This document shows positions 35,242-44,668 of a stretch of DNA of 64,000 nt, one piece after another. The translations under genes and the position numbers were made by a program. The notes under the pieces are model-generated. The model was not told the DNA's origin and made no database searches. It saw only the letters and a program-made list of their open reading frames with translations. The DNA is from an uncultured Muribaculaceae bacterium (lineage in GTDB: Bacteria > Bacteroidota > Bacteroidia > Bacteroidales > Muribaculaceae): assembly GCA_944321705.1 (NCBI GenBank), contig CALUMG010000006.1, forward strand, positions 1 to 64,000, in the 5' to 3' direction. Position 1 is the stretch's first letter, and every line of letters begins with the position of its first letter.

Positions 35242-35892
35242 TTATTTTGTGGAGTAATATTGCATGAATTCGGAGAATTCTTTCTCGTCGTAAATATGTT
35301 TCAACGCTTCTATGGCTTCGTTGGCTTTTACGGGATTTCCCATAGCCTCGTTCCTAATTGCGATGCTTAATTTCAACTTGGTCGTGGCGCAAGAATATAT
35401 GCGCATTTGCTCCTCGACTGGCAATGAATCGACATAGTTCTGGAATGCTTTGTCAAATTGCCACAGCTCGCTCGTTTCCCCACGAGCGACATATGTGCCG
35501 CGAATGATATTGATTCGGTCGGTAATGGCACGCACGTCGGCCAAGCTGTCCATGAGCTGGTCGCAGCATTCCTTTGAAATTTTTTTGCCCAATGCCAATG
35601 CATCGTAGAGGATGGTTTGCATTATCAGGTTTGCGCTGTCGCTTCGGTCTTTGGCCGATTCTTGCAATAATATCTCTCTTGCGATTATCGCATCGGCCGG
35701 CGATTCTTCAATGCTGTCGAGCCATGCTTCAATGTCGTATGCCGTGTTATGCAATTTTGCGGTGTCGTGCATGTCTTCGGCAAGACGTGTCGCAAGGATA
35801 TAGGCACGTCCTGTGTCATATTTCTTGCAACTTGAAGCAAATGCCATTGTGGCTATTGTGAGAGATAATGTTATGAGCGTGAATTTTTTCAT
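35242..35892 (-). CDS. Small lipoprotein, 216 aa, helical
   Basis: The ATG at 35892 gives a lipobox (FASSCKK) and a helical remainder with no recognised domain. A segment GTYVARGETSELWQFDKAFQNYVDS resembles one in the neighbouring 99-aa protein, so the two are distant relatives. Gaps of 28-30 bp on both sides suggest one transcript with the 99-aa gene upstream and the polyprenyl synthase gene downstream. It is probably periplasmic or outer-membrane attached. Confidence 0.6.
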   Translation of the reverse strand: MKKFTLITLSLTIATMAFASSCKKYDTGRAYILATRLAEDMHDTAKLHNTAYDIEAWLDSIEESPADAIIAREILLQESAKDRSDSANLIMQTILYDALALGKKISKECCDQLMDSLADVRAITDRINIIRGTYVARGETSELWQFDKAFQNYVDSLPVEEQMRIYSCATTKLKLSIAIRNEAMGNPVKANEAIEALKHIYDEKEFSEFMQYYSTK

Positions 35893-35922
35893 TACAGGCA
35901 TTTTTGTAGCCGTCGATGTTTC

Positions 35923-36222
35923 TTAAAAAATTTGGTCGGCGAGTTTTTTGCTGTTATGCCGCACATATTGCTTGAAGGCAATGTCAAAAGTGTCGGCTGC
36001 TGCCGTGTCTCCTATGAGAAGGTATTCGCTCCTGATTGAGCGTGCGTTCAATAGCTTGTCTTGCAATTGCATTATGTTGGTGCTGTCGCAGCTGAGCAAC
36101 GCTTGTGCGGCATCGATGGCCCTGTTTCGCGCTTCATCGCATAATATGCTGCCCTCAGATTGCGCGCATCCGGCTGCCGACAATGCCAATAAACATGAAA
36201 ATATCAATGCAACATGTTTCAT
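35923..36222 (-). CDS. Small lipoprotein, 99 aa
   Basis: I choose the ATG at 36222 because it begins a clean lipoprotein signal (LSAAGCAQ) and because a TATCTTTG box (minus strand, 36272-36279) lies 49 bp upstream, inside the longer frame that starts at 36336. The mature part is helical; SEYLLIGDTAAADTFDIAF resembles the FDKAF segment of the 216-aa neighbour. Function unknown. Confidence 0.6.
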   Translation of the reverse strand: MKHVALIFSCLLALSAAGCAQSEGSILCDEARNRAIDAAQALLSCDSTNIMQLQDKLLNARSIRSEYLLIGDTAAADTFDIAFKQYVRHNSKKLADQIF

Positions 36223-36271
36223 TCTAAGTTCTTGTTTGTTATTGTCGCGTGTAAAACACATATATATGTTG

Positions 36272-36279
36272 CAAAGATA
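36272..36279 (-). promoter_or_regulatory. -7 promoter box for the small lipoprotein operon
   Basis: TATCTTTG on the minus strand, 49 bp before the 99-aa lipoprotein ATG. No clear -33 TTG at the expected spacing. Confidence 0.5.
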
Positions 36280-36343
36280 ATGAAAGTTGAATTTAACGGC
36301 TGTCGTGAACACATTGAAAATTTGGGATTGTGTCAAGATTTTT

Positions 36344-36373
36344 TTGCAGGACGGTAATATTGGGTTATATTTG
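36344..36373 (+). promoter_or_regulatory. Promoter of the GH13 amylase gene
   Basis: TTG at 36344-36346 (in a T-run), a 19-base spacer and TATATTTG at 36366-36373; the ATG follows 43 bp later. Confidence 0.72.
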
Positions 36374-36416
36374 CGTGGACAAACCTATGAAACAATAATA
36401 TTAACCTTTTAATACA

Positions 36417-39218
36417 ATGAATAGATTTAAATTCTTATTGGTGATGCTATGCATGCTGGCATGCGGCATGACGATTAAGGCTCAAGTGGTTTATTCCGAG
36501 CCTCCGGTAATTCAGCAAAGTTCTACCGGAATTGTGATTTATTTCAATGCAGATGAGGGAAATGCCGGATTGAAAGGTGTGACAAGCGGAGTGTATGCAC
36601 ATACGGGAGTAATTACTTCGGAGAGCGAAAGCTCAAGTGACTGGAAACACGCTCCCACTTGGCTTGACAATTCAGACAAGTATGCCATGACCTATGTCAG
36701 CACAGATTTGTGGAAACTTGAAATCGGGGACTTGAAAACTTATTACGAGCTCAATGAAGGGGAGACGGTGACAAGCATTGCATTTGTCTTTCGTGATGCC
36801 GCAGGGAACAAGCAAGGCAAGACTGCAGCCGGTGGCGATATATTCTTGGATGTTTATCCCGACGGACTTGCGCTTAACTTGACAAGCTCGGCTTCGAGCA
36901 GCGTGTTGACCGATGACAATTGCAAAGTGTCATTTACCGTCAACACGACACAATTGAGCGACATATCGTTGCACCTCAACGACGCCAATGCTGCTCCGTT
37001 TGCTTCGGTTGCCGATGCGGTGACGCTGACTTCAAGCTATACTTTCCCTGTGGGAGACTATGATGTGATAGCCAAGGCCGTGAGTGGCAATTCCATGATG
37101 CTCGACACATTGCAATTCTGTCATCGCGGCGAGTCGGCTCAAGCCAATTATGGAGGCACGTTGAAACCCGGTGCAAACAAGAACGCCGATGGTAGCGTGA
37201 CATTCAGTCTCACGGCTCCCGGGAAGAAGAATGTGATTCTTGTCGGTGAATGGGATGACTATCGCATAAAGAACGAAAACCTCATGAATTATCAAGGCAA
37301 TCGCGACTTTTGGATTACCATTCCTGCGGGCAAGATTGACATGGACAAGGAGTATGGATATTATTTCATTGTCGATGACAATTTGAATGTTGCCGACCCT
37401 TATTCAAAATTGATTCTTGACCCATGGAATGATAAATATATTAATCAAGGTTACACGCGTTATCCCGATTTGAAGCAATTTCCGTCGGATAAGGTGGGCG
37501 AATTCATAATTTCGGTGTTCCACGGCAATGGCGACGGTTATGAATGGGAAGTAACCGACTTTGAAGCTCCTGCCAAGGAAAATCTTATAATATATGAACT
37601 TCTTTTCCGAGACTTCACCGAGGAGCAATGCATTGAATCGGCAATGGAAAAGCTCGATTATCTTGAAACTTTGGGCATAAATGCCATAGAATTGATGCCG
37701 GTTCAAGAATTTGACGGAAATAATTCATGGGGATACAATCCTAATTTCTATTTTGCTCCCGACAAGTATTATGGTTCGAGCACGATGTACAAGAAATTCA
37801 TTGACGAGTGCCACAAGCGCGGCATAGCCGTGATTCTCGACGTGGTGTTCAATCACACATGGGGAATGCATCCTTGGTGCATGATGTATTGGGACAGCGC
37901 GGCAGGACGTCCGTCGGAGGATAATCCGTTCTATAACGCTGTCGCTCCTCACAACTTCAGCGTGGGCAATGAATGGAAAATGGAGAATGCCACTGTTCAA
38001 CAATACATGTGTGACGTGTTGAAGTATTGGCTTGAAGAATACAAAGTTGACGGCTATCGCTTTGACCTCGCAAAGGGGCTCGGTGATACCGACAGCTACG
38101 CTAACGATTATGACGGTTCGGCATATAATACTTCTCGAACTGTCAACATTGGTCGTTTCATCGATGCAGTGTACAGCGTCAATCCCGATGCTTATGCCAT
38201 CCTCGAATATTTTGTGGACAAGCAGGAGGAAAATTACATGGCCAACAATTACGGCGCGATGTCATGGAAAAATATGAACAATGCTTATTGCCAGTCGGCC
38301 ATGGGCTATCCTCAAGACAGTGACTTTGGCAGTATGTACACCGGCAATGAGAGTCGCCCGTTCGGCAGCACGGTAGGCTACATGGAAAGTCATGATGAAG
38401 AGAGAATGGGCTACAAGCAGACGGCTTATGGCAGCTCTACGCAAATAAAGCGTGTGATGGCCGTTCGCATGAGGCGTTTAGGGTCAAATGCCGCGTTCTC
38501 GATGCTCGTTCCAGGAGCCAAGATGATATGGCAATTTGGAGAACTTGGATATGACATCAGCGGAGGTCAAGGCGATACTTCGATGAAAGAGCCTCATTGG
38601 GAATATCTTGACGATGCCAATCGCAAAGGCTTGTATGACTGTTACAGCGAGTTGCTTGCCATCCGCAAGGCAAATCCCGACTTGTTTGCAAGCGATGCCG
38701 AATTTTATTGGAATGTGGCCGTTGCTAATTGGGAAGACGGACGTTTCATGACAATGCGGAATCATGACCGTACAAAGGAACTTGTGGCAGCCTATAACCC
38801 GACTTCGGAAGAAAAAACTTTCTCTTATACATTCGACAATCCCGGCGGAGTCTATTATTTGAGCAGCCATTCCTATGGAGTGGAACCGACATTTGATGCA
38901 GGTGCTTCAACTATTACGGTTCCTGCCCACAGTTATGCGGTTATAACCAACCTTGCCGATGCCACAGGTGTCAATGACATAGTTGCCGACAAGGTTGAGG
39001 ATGCCAAGGTGTCGATTTTCCCGAATCCGGCTTCCAATTTCATTCAAGTCAACAGCAACGATGTGGCAAGGCTCGAAGTTTACAATCTTGCAGGCCAGTT
39101 GCTGAACGTTGTTGAGGGTGTCAACATGATGGATGTCTCTTCATTGCCTCAAGGGCATTACATCGTGAAGATATTTACATCGCAAGGAGTACAGGTTCAG
39201 AAGTTGATGAAAAAATAA
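36417..39218 (+). CDS. Secreted alpha-amylase-family enzyme (GH13) with T9SS tail
   Basis: A 933-aa protein: a signal peptide (ending about GMTIKA), beta-sandwich carbohydrate-binding-like domains (about 25-370), then a GH13 barrel (about 385-760). Catalytic residues by motif are D550 in GYRFDLAKG, E597 in AILEYF and D660 in ESHDEERM. A beta-sandwich follows. The last 80 residues (FPNPASNFIQV, LEVYNLAGQ, LPQGHYIVKI, QKLMKK) are a type A sorting domain for the type IX secretion system. It should degrade starch or glycogen-like glucans outside the cell. It has its own promoter and terminator, just upstream of a SusC/SusD operon. Confidence 0.9.
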   Translation: MNRFKFLLVMLCMLACGMTIKAQVVYSEPPVIQQSSTGIVIYFNADEGNAGLKGVTSGVYAHTGVITSESESSSDWKHAPTWLDNSDKYAMTYVSTDLWKLEIGDLKTYYELNEGETVTSIAFVFRDAAGNKQGKTAAGGDIFLDVYPDGLALNLTSSASSSVLTDDNCKVSFTVNTTQLSDISLHLNDANAAPFASVADAVTLTSSYTFPVGDYDVIAKAVSGNSMMLDTLQFCHRGESAQANYGGTLKPGANKNADGSVTFSLTAPGKKNVILVGEWDDYRIKNENLMNYQGNRDFWITIPAGKIDMDKEYGYYFIVDDNLNVADPYSKLILDPWNDKYINQGYTRYPDLKQFPSDKVGEFIISVFHGNGDGYEWEVTDFEAPAKENLIIYELLFRDFTEEQCIESAMEKLDYLETLGINAIELMPVQEFDGNNSWGYNPNFYFAPDKYYGSSTMYKKFIDECHKRGIAVILDVVFNHTWGMHPWCMMYWDSAAGRPSEDNPFYNAVAPHNFSVGNEWKMENATVQQYMCDVLKYWLEEYKVDGYRFDLAKGLGDTDSYANDYDGSAYNTSRTVNIGRFIDAVYSVNPDAYAILEYFVDKQEENYMANNYGAMSWKNMNNAYCQSAMGYPQDSDFGSMYTGNESRPFGSTVGYMESHDEERMGYKQTAYGSSTQIKRVMAVRMRRLGSNAAFSMLVPGAKMIWQFGELGYDISGGQGDTSMKEPHWEYLDDANRKGLYDCYSELLAIRKANPDLFASDAEFYWNVAVANWEDGRFMTMRNHDRTKELVAAYNPTSEEKTFSYTFDNPGGVYYLSSHSYGVEPTFDAGASTITVPAHSYAVITNLADATGVNDIVADKVEDAKVSIFPNPASNFIQVNSNDVARLEVYNLAGQLLNVVEGVNMMDVSSLPQGHYIVKIFTSQGVQVQKLMKK

Positions 39219-39247
39219 AGCGCGTCAATATCAAGCTACTGAAACGT

Positions 39248-39283
39248 AAAAAGCGGCATGGGAAATTTCCGTGCCGCTTTTTG
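39248..39283 (+). terminator. Intrinsic terminator after the amylase gene
   Basis: AAAAAGCGGCA (39248-39258) pairs with TGCCGCTTTTT (39272-39282) around a 13-base loop that pairs further (GGAAATTTCC). It works in both directions. Confidence 0.8.
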
Positions 39284-39640
39284 TGATGCAGACGGCTGAG
39301 CGTTGTGTGAAGCCTTGGCTTGGATAAAACGTGAGGAAAGCGTGAAGATGGGGACGAGTAATATTAAAAATATGTAGTTAAATCATAAAAAATGTAGCAT
39401 GGGCGTATTTTATGCGTTTGCGTTTGTTTCATTGTGAAAAGAATTTATTAGATTTGTGAAGATTTATTGCAAGGGGGATTCTTGCGCTTTTTTGTAGCAT
39501 AGGCAAAAAAATATTAAGATTGTCCCGTTGTTTGAAGTCGACGAGGAAGATACTTGTAAATATGAAAAATGCCTTCTAAAAAAGGAATTGACATAAACTA
39601 TAATATTTAATATGAACCTTGGATATTAACAAATGTAATT
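39284..39640. other. Intergenic region before the first SusC gene
   Basis: 357 bp, AT-rich, no gene seen. It should contain the promoter and leader of the SusC operon; I do not find a convincing TTG/TAnnTTTG pair. T-rich and A-rich runs lie at 39470-39600. Confidence 0.4.
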
Positions 39641-42600
39641 ATGAGAAAACAGCTATTGCTTCTGTTATTTTCCCTATTTGCGGTGGTGGGCTTCGCCCGA
39701 ACCGTCACGGGCGTAGTTACTCAGAAAAGTGACAATTTGCCTATCATAGGGGCAACTGTCATGGTCGAGGGAACGCAGCGTGGCACAGCTACCGACTTTG
39801 ATGGAAGATACACTATTGACGTTCAGGATACCGACGTCCTGAATTTCAGTTATGTGGGCATGGAGTCCATTTCGTTGAAAGTTGGGTCTCAGACCACAAT
39901 AAACGTAGAGATGGCAGAAAACGCCCAAGTTCTTGACGAAGTTGTCGTTACGGCAATGGGTCAGACTCAGGAGAAGAAGAAACTTAACTTTGCTGTTCAA
40001 TCACTCGATGGTGATTTGGTTACGGCAGGTAGCTCGACCGACATCACAAGCACCTTGCAAGGAAAGGTTGCGGGTTTGCAAGTCGGCACGACAGGAGGTT
40101 CTCCTAACTCTTCTTCTCAGATTATCATCCGTGCGATTTCTTCGGTAAACCAATCGCAGAGCAACGAGCCGTTGATTGTGCTCGATGGTATGCCGATTCG
40201 CGGTAAAGGTACTTCTCTTGCCGACATCAACCCCAACGACATTGCCAACATGAGCATCTTGAAGGGTGCTGCCGCTTCGGCATTGTATGGTCAGGAAGCT
40301 TCAAACGGTGTCATCATGATTACCACCAAGAGCGGTAAGGACGGCAAGGTGACCGTCAATGCCAGCGGCGGTTGGGAAATCTCTAATGCCGTGAGAGTGC
40401 CGAAGATGCAAAGCCGCTTCGTTGGCGGTAGCAAGGGATTCTATGTTGAAAACTCGGTTGGCGGCTGGGGTCCTATGCTCAATGCCGACGACAGGGTATA
40501 TGATAACGTGGGCGAATTCCTCGGCACAGGTTTCTTGCAGAAATACGACGTGTCGGTTTCGGGCGGTAACGAACAATTCCGCGCATACGCGTCGGCTTCT
40601 TATTCAAGCAGCGACGGTATAATCCCCGAAGATTACAAGAAGCAATTGAACGTCTTTGCCAAAGGTGAATTCAATCCTTCGGACAAGGTTAAAATCATGC
40701 TTTCGGTCAACTTGAGCGATAGCAAGGCAAGAGCTTTCTATAACTCTTTGACCAGCGCCAGGGCTTCAAACATGTCGACCATCTATGGATGGGCCATCAA
40801 CAAAAACATGGCTGATTATCAGACAATCGAAGGTTATCCTAACTGGAGCAACCGTTACGACCATTGGGAAAACCTTACCGATGCCGACAGGGTTTCGGCC
40901 GTGGTTTCTCCTTACTTCAGCCGGTATAACGACAAGTCGGAATCGGAGAACACCCGCATGATGATCAACGGACAGATTTCTTACGAACCGATAGAAGGAC
41001 TCGTCCTCACCGGCAAGCTCGCTTATGACAAGAGCTATTCTGCATCTGATGGCTACGAGGTCCCTCGTTTCCAACCATCGGATTTCAACAATCCTAACGA
41101 CGAAGCTCTTGCCGACTATGCCTACAAGTATGGTTCATACTCGTTCGACCCGTCGCGCGGTTCTCAATTCACAGCCAACTTCCTTGCAACTTACCAAAAG
41201 ACATTTGCCGAGGATTATACTTTGAACTTGTTGTATGGTATGGAATACAAGGAAACCAATGGATGGGACGCATCGCTTGCAGGCCAGAACTTCTTGCTTG
41301 GCGGCGATTTCTACAGCTTCCAGAATGTTGACCCGTCGACATTGACGATGTCTTCTTCTTCCGACTACTACACTTATCTTAACCACTCGAAGACAAACAA
41401 GTATGGCTACTTCGGTGAAATACGCTTCGACTACAAGGGCATGGCTCAATTGTCAGTGACAGGACGTTACGACGGTTCTTCAACATTGGCACAAGTCGAT
41501 GCAACATATTTCTATCCTTCGGTTACTGCCGGTGTGATATTCTCCGAATTGTTCAATTTGCGCAACGACTGGTTCTCTTATGGTAAAGTTCGCGGTAACT
41601 GGGCAAAGGTAGGTAAGGACTGTCCGGCTTATCTATTCACCGATACTTACAAGAGCTGGTCGACATTCCCTGATGGCGGTTACGGTATCGACCCGACAAC
41701 ATCACGCGCCATCACTCTTGAGCCTGAAATGACAAGCACATGGGAAGTGGGTGCCGACTTGAGATTCTTCGATTCTCGCACTCGTCTCGATGTAGCATAC
41801 TACTCGACTACTGTCGACAACCAGATTGTTTCGGTGCGCGTGTCTCCGGCTTCGGGTACAATCCTTCAAACCCGTAACGAAGGTACCGTTGAAAACTATG
41901 GTGTTGAAATCACCCTCGGCCAAGACATTCTTCGCACTAAAGACTTCTCGTGGACGGCAACTGCCAACTTCTCACTTAACCGTGGACGCTTGAAATCGTT
42001 GCCCGACGGTGTTACTGAAATCGCTGGAACCAACTATGGCGGTACTTATCCTTGCGCATTCCTTGGCGGTTCGACAACGGCTATCATCGGTAAGGATTAT
42101 TTGAGGGACCCGAATGGAAACATTGTGGTCAACGAGCAAGGTTATCCTGTAATCAATGATGAAAAGAACGTACTTATCGGTAATCGTGAACCGGACTTCT
42201 TGCTTGGTCTCGGCTCGATGTTCACATGGAAAGACTTGAGCTTGTCGTTCATGTTCGACGGCCGTTGTGGTGGCGACGTTGCCAACATCACGGCTACCAA
42301 CCTCATGTCGAACGGTATGCACCACTTGTATGACAAGTATCGCAACCGCGAAATCGTGTTCAAGGGTGTCGTTGCCAATGCCGACGGAACTTATTCTCCA
42401 AACACGACTCCGGTAATCCTTGACCAGAACTTCATCAATACTTATTATGTCCCTGTATCTTCCAACTTCATAGAAGATGGTTCATACATACGTCTCAGCT
42501 ACGTTACACTTGCCTACGACTTTACTCGCATGTTGTCGAAGAATTGCCCTGTCAAGGGATTGTCGGCATCGGTTACAGGCCGTAACTTGTTCTTGTTGAC

Positions 42601-42727
42601 CAAGTATTCAGGTTCCGATCCGCAAGTAATGCAAGGAGTTAACAGTGGTACGGGATCAATGGGTATCGACCGTTATGCAGTACCTAATACACGCAGTTTT
42701 AACTTAACTCTTAAAGCTACATTCTAA
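39641..42727 (+). CDS. SusC-like TonB-dependent outer-membrane transporter
   Basis: A 1028-aa protein. Order: signal peptide (LLLLLFSLFAVVGFA), carboxypeptidase-regulatory-like beta domain (about 20-100: GVVTQKSDNLPIIGATV), linker EVVVTAMG, plug (about 115-230: GKVAGLQVG, SALYGQEASNGVIMITTK), then a 22-strand barrel ending in LTLKATF. It imports glycan oligosaccharides bound by the SusD partner, which starts 10 bp downstream. First gene of a four-gene operon. The substrate is not determined; the amylase upstream hints at an alpha-glucan but has its own transcription unit. Confidence 0.93.
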   Translation: MRKQLLLLLFSLFAVVGFARTVTGVVTQKSDNLPIIGATVMVEGTQRGTATDFDGRYTIDVQDTDVLNFSYVGMESISLKVGSQTTINVEMAENAQVLDEVVVTAMGQTQEKKKLNFAVQSLDGDLVTAGSSTDITSTLQGKVAGLQVGTTGGSPNSSSQIIIRAISSVNQSQSNEPLIVLDGMPIRGKGTSLADINPNDIANMSILKGAAASALYGQEASNGVIMITTKSGKDGKVTVNASGGWEISNAVRVPKMQSRFVGGSKGFYVENSVGGWGPMLNADDRVYDNVGEFLGTGFLQKYDVSVSGGNEQFRAYASASYSSSDGIIPEDYKKQLNVFAKGEFNPSDKVKIMLSVNLSDSKARAFYNSLTSARASNMSTIYGWAINKNMADYQTIEGYPNWSNRYDHWENLTDADRVSAVVSPYFSRYNDKSESENTRMMINGQISYEPIEGLVLTGKLAYDKSYSASDGYEVPRFQPSDFNNPNDEALADYAYKYGSYSFDPSRGSQFTANFLATYQKTFAEDYTLNLLYGMEYKETNGWDASLAGQNFLLGGDFYSFQNVDPSTLTMSSSSDYYTYLNHSKTNKYGYFGEIRFDYKGMAQLSVTGRYDGSSTLAQVDATYFYPSVTAGVIFSELFNLRNDWFSYGKVRGNWAKVGKDCPAYLFTDTYKSWSTFPDGGYGIDPTTSRAITLEPEMTSTWEVGADLRFFDSRTRLDVAYYSTTVDNQIVSVRVSPASGTILQTRNEGTVENYGVEITLGQDILRTKDFSWTATANFSLNRGRLKSLPDGVTEIAGTNYGGTYPCAFLGGSTTAIIGKDYLRDPNGNIVVNEQGYPVINDEKNVLIGNREPDFLLGLGSMFTWKDLSLSFMFDGRCGGDVANITATNLMSNGMHHLYDKYRNREIVFKGVVANADGTYSPNTTPVILDQNFINTYYVPVSSNFIEDGSYIRLSYVTLAYDFTRMLSKNCPVKGLSASVTGRNLFLLTKYSGSDPQVMQGVNSGTGSMGIDRYAVPNTRSFNLTLKATF

Positions 42728-42737
42728 TTAAAGAATC

Positions 42738-44624
42738 ATGAATAGATTTAAAATACTATCGCTATCGATATTGTTGGGTTTGGGTGCAGCCGGTTGTACC
42801 GACATTCTTGATGAAAACGTGAATCCGGACAAAGCCCATGAAATTACCCCCGAAGTGGGATTGCCCACCATCGTTTTCTATGCCCAACAGACCGTATATG
42901 ACCACGCTGAATATGGCATATACTTGTCGCAATGCTTGACAACAAGTGGCAAATCGAGCATCGGCGCTTATTCCTACAAGAGCGAATGGGAATTCTTGAC
43001 GATGAACCGCCACCCACAATGGCGCAGGCATTTCTATGACATCGGTGTGAACGTGCGCAACTTGATTACAAACTCACATAACATTAATTCGCCCAATTAT
43101 GAGTTGATTGCCCGCACAATCAGGTTGATGTCCACCCAGTTGACGACCGACATGTTTGGCGACATGCCGTTGAGCAACGCTTATGTGTCAAATAATCCTA
43201 CCTACGACACTCAGTCGAGCATATATGCATGGATGCTTCAAGAAGCTGACGACTTGATTGCCATGTATGAAGACACTTCGATTACTGAAGCTTCTACCAA
43301 CCAAGTCATCGATGCATCGCAAGATCGCTTGTATCAGGGCGACCTGAGCAAGTGGAAAGGTCTCGTTTATGCAATAAAGGCTCGTATCTTGTTGCGTAAC
43401 TTGCCTAATATCAACACATCTTCACAGATGTGCGATGAAATCATCGCTGCTGCCGACGCTGCCATCAACCAATGGCGTTCGGGCGACCTCCTCTATGGTG
43501 CATGGTTCGGAAATGAGCCGCGTTACTACTTCGATGGCGGAACCAACGAGCAGAACAACGTTTGGGGTGCGGCACAACCTATCATCAACAGTTGGGAGTC
43601 GCGTAAGAACATGCTCGATTCGGCCATCCCGTCGAAGTATTTCTTGGAAAGCTGCCTCGGATTGTTGAATACTACAGATGAAACCAAGAGCGGTCAATAC
43701 GTGAACGGTCAAGGTTATGCCAACGATCCCCGCGCAAGTATGTTGATGATTGCCCGTACAGGTCCTACATCTCCTTCCAATACCAACGAGTCGGTGAAAC
43801 TGCGTTCTCTTGAGAACAATATCGGAATGGGTACGACTTATGTCGTGAACGATTATCCTAATTTGTTCCACGGCGCATACGCAGGCGATGCAACTCGCAC
43901 TCGCACCTATAACCCGTTGTTCACGATGGAAGAGTTGTATTTCATAAAGGCAGAGGCCGAGTATTGGAAGGGCAACCGCACTGTCGCTTGCCAGCTTGCA
44001 AAAGAAGCGACTGCCAACAACATTCAACGCCACTTGGATTACTTCCTTGCCGCTTATCCTAACGAAGTCAACTACAACGAAACTCGCGACAACCGTTATC
44101 CGGGGCAAGCTACCGCCAACGGCATCGGTTTTGAGCGCAAGGCTTACTGGGATGCGCAAGTGAACGCCTTCCTCGACAACAACTCGGGAGTATCGTCGGT
44201 TCCTCCTGTCACCGACCGTGGCAACGAGCACTGGTTCTTCAACGAGTCGGAATATTCATTGAGCGACTTGATGATACAGAAGTGGATTGCGATGTACATG
44301 CAGCCTGAACAATGGACCGACATGCGTCGTTATCATTACAGCAACAGCCGTAACAATTACGGTATCGGCGACCGTTCGGAAATCATTTATCCTGACTTGC
44401 GCCGTCCTTACAACTTGTATTCGGCATATTGGGTTGACGGATTGAGCGAAACCGAGAAGGAGAACACTTGGATCCAACGTGTCAATTACGACCCCGAAAC
44501 GGAAGAAAAATACAATCGAGCCGAACTTGAACGCCTCGGTGCCTACAAGAACTACAAGTGGCTGCAAAAGCCTATGATTTGGGCTCTTACACCGGGTGAA
44601 CGTACTTCATTGACGGCAGAATAA
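42738..44624 (+). CDS. SusD-like glycan-binding lipoprotein
   Basis: A 628-aa lipoprotein (lipobox LGAAGCTD) with the TPR-like helical SusD fold: MSTQLTTDMFGDMPLSNAY near 135-155 and FIKAEAEYWKGN in the later half are typical. It forms the lid of the SusC barrel and captures the glycan at the surface. It is somewhat longer than the usual 500-600 aa. Second gene of the operon, 10 bp after SusC. Confidence 0.9.
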   Translation: MNRFKILSLSILLGLGAAGCTDILDENVNPDKAHEITPEVGLPTIVFYAQQTVYDHAEYGIYLSQCLTTSGKSSIGAYSYKSEWEFLTMNRHPQWRRHFYDIGVNVRNLITNSHNINSPNYELIARTIRLMSTQLTTDMFGDMPLSNAYVSNNPTYDTQSSIYAWMLQEADDLIAMYEDTSITEASTNQVIDASQDRLYQGDLSKWKGLVYAIKARILLRNLPNINTSSQMCDEIIAAADAAINQWRSGDLLYGAWFGNEPRYYFDGGTNEQNNVWGAAQPIINSWESRKNMLDSAIPSKYFLESCLGLLNTTDETKSGQYVNGQGYANDPRASMLMIARTGPTSPSNTNESVKLRSLENNIGMGTTYVVNDYPNLFHGAYAGDATRTRTYNPLFTMEELYFIKAEAEYWKGNRTVACQLAKEATANNIQRHLDYFLAAYPNEVNYNETRDNRYPGQATANGIGFERKAYWDAQVNAFLDNNSGVSSVPPVTDRGNEHWFFNESEYSLSDLMIQKWIAMYMQPEQWTDMRRYHYSNSRNNYGIGDRSEIIYPDLRRPYNLYSAYWVDGLSETEKENTWIQRVNYDPETEEKYNRAELERLGAYKNYKWLQKPMIWALTPGERTSLTAE

Positions 44625-44668
44625 ACTGGTAATTAGTAGATAGTTTAAATAAAATAAGAATATTGATT

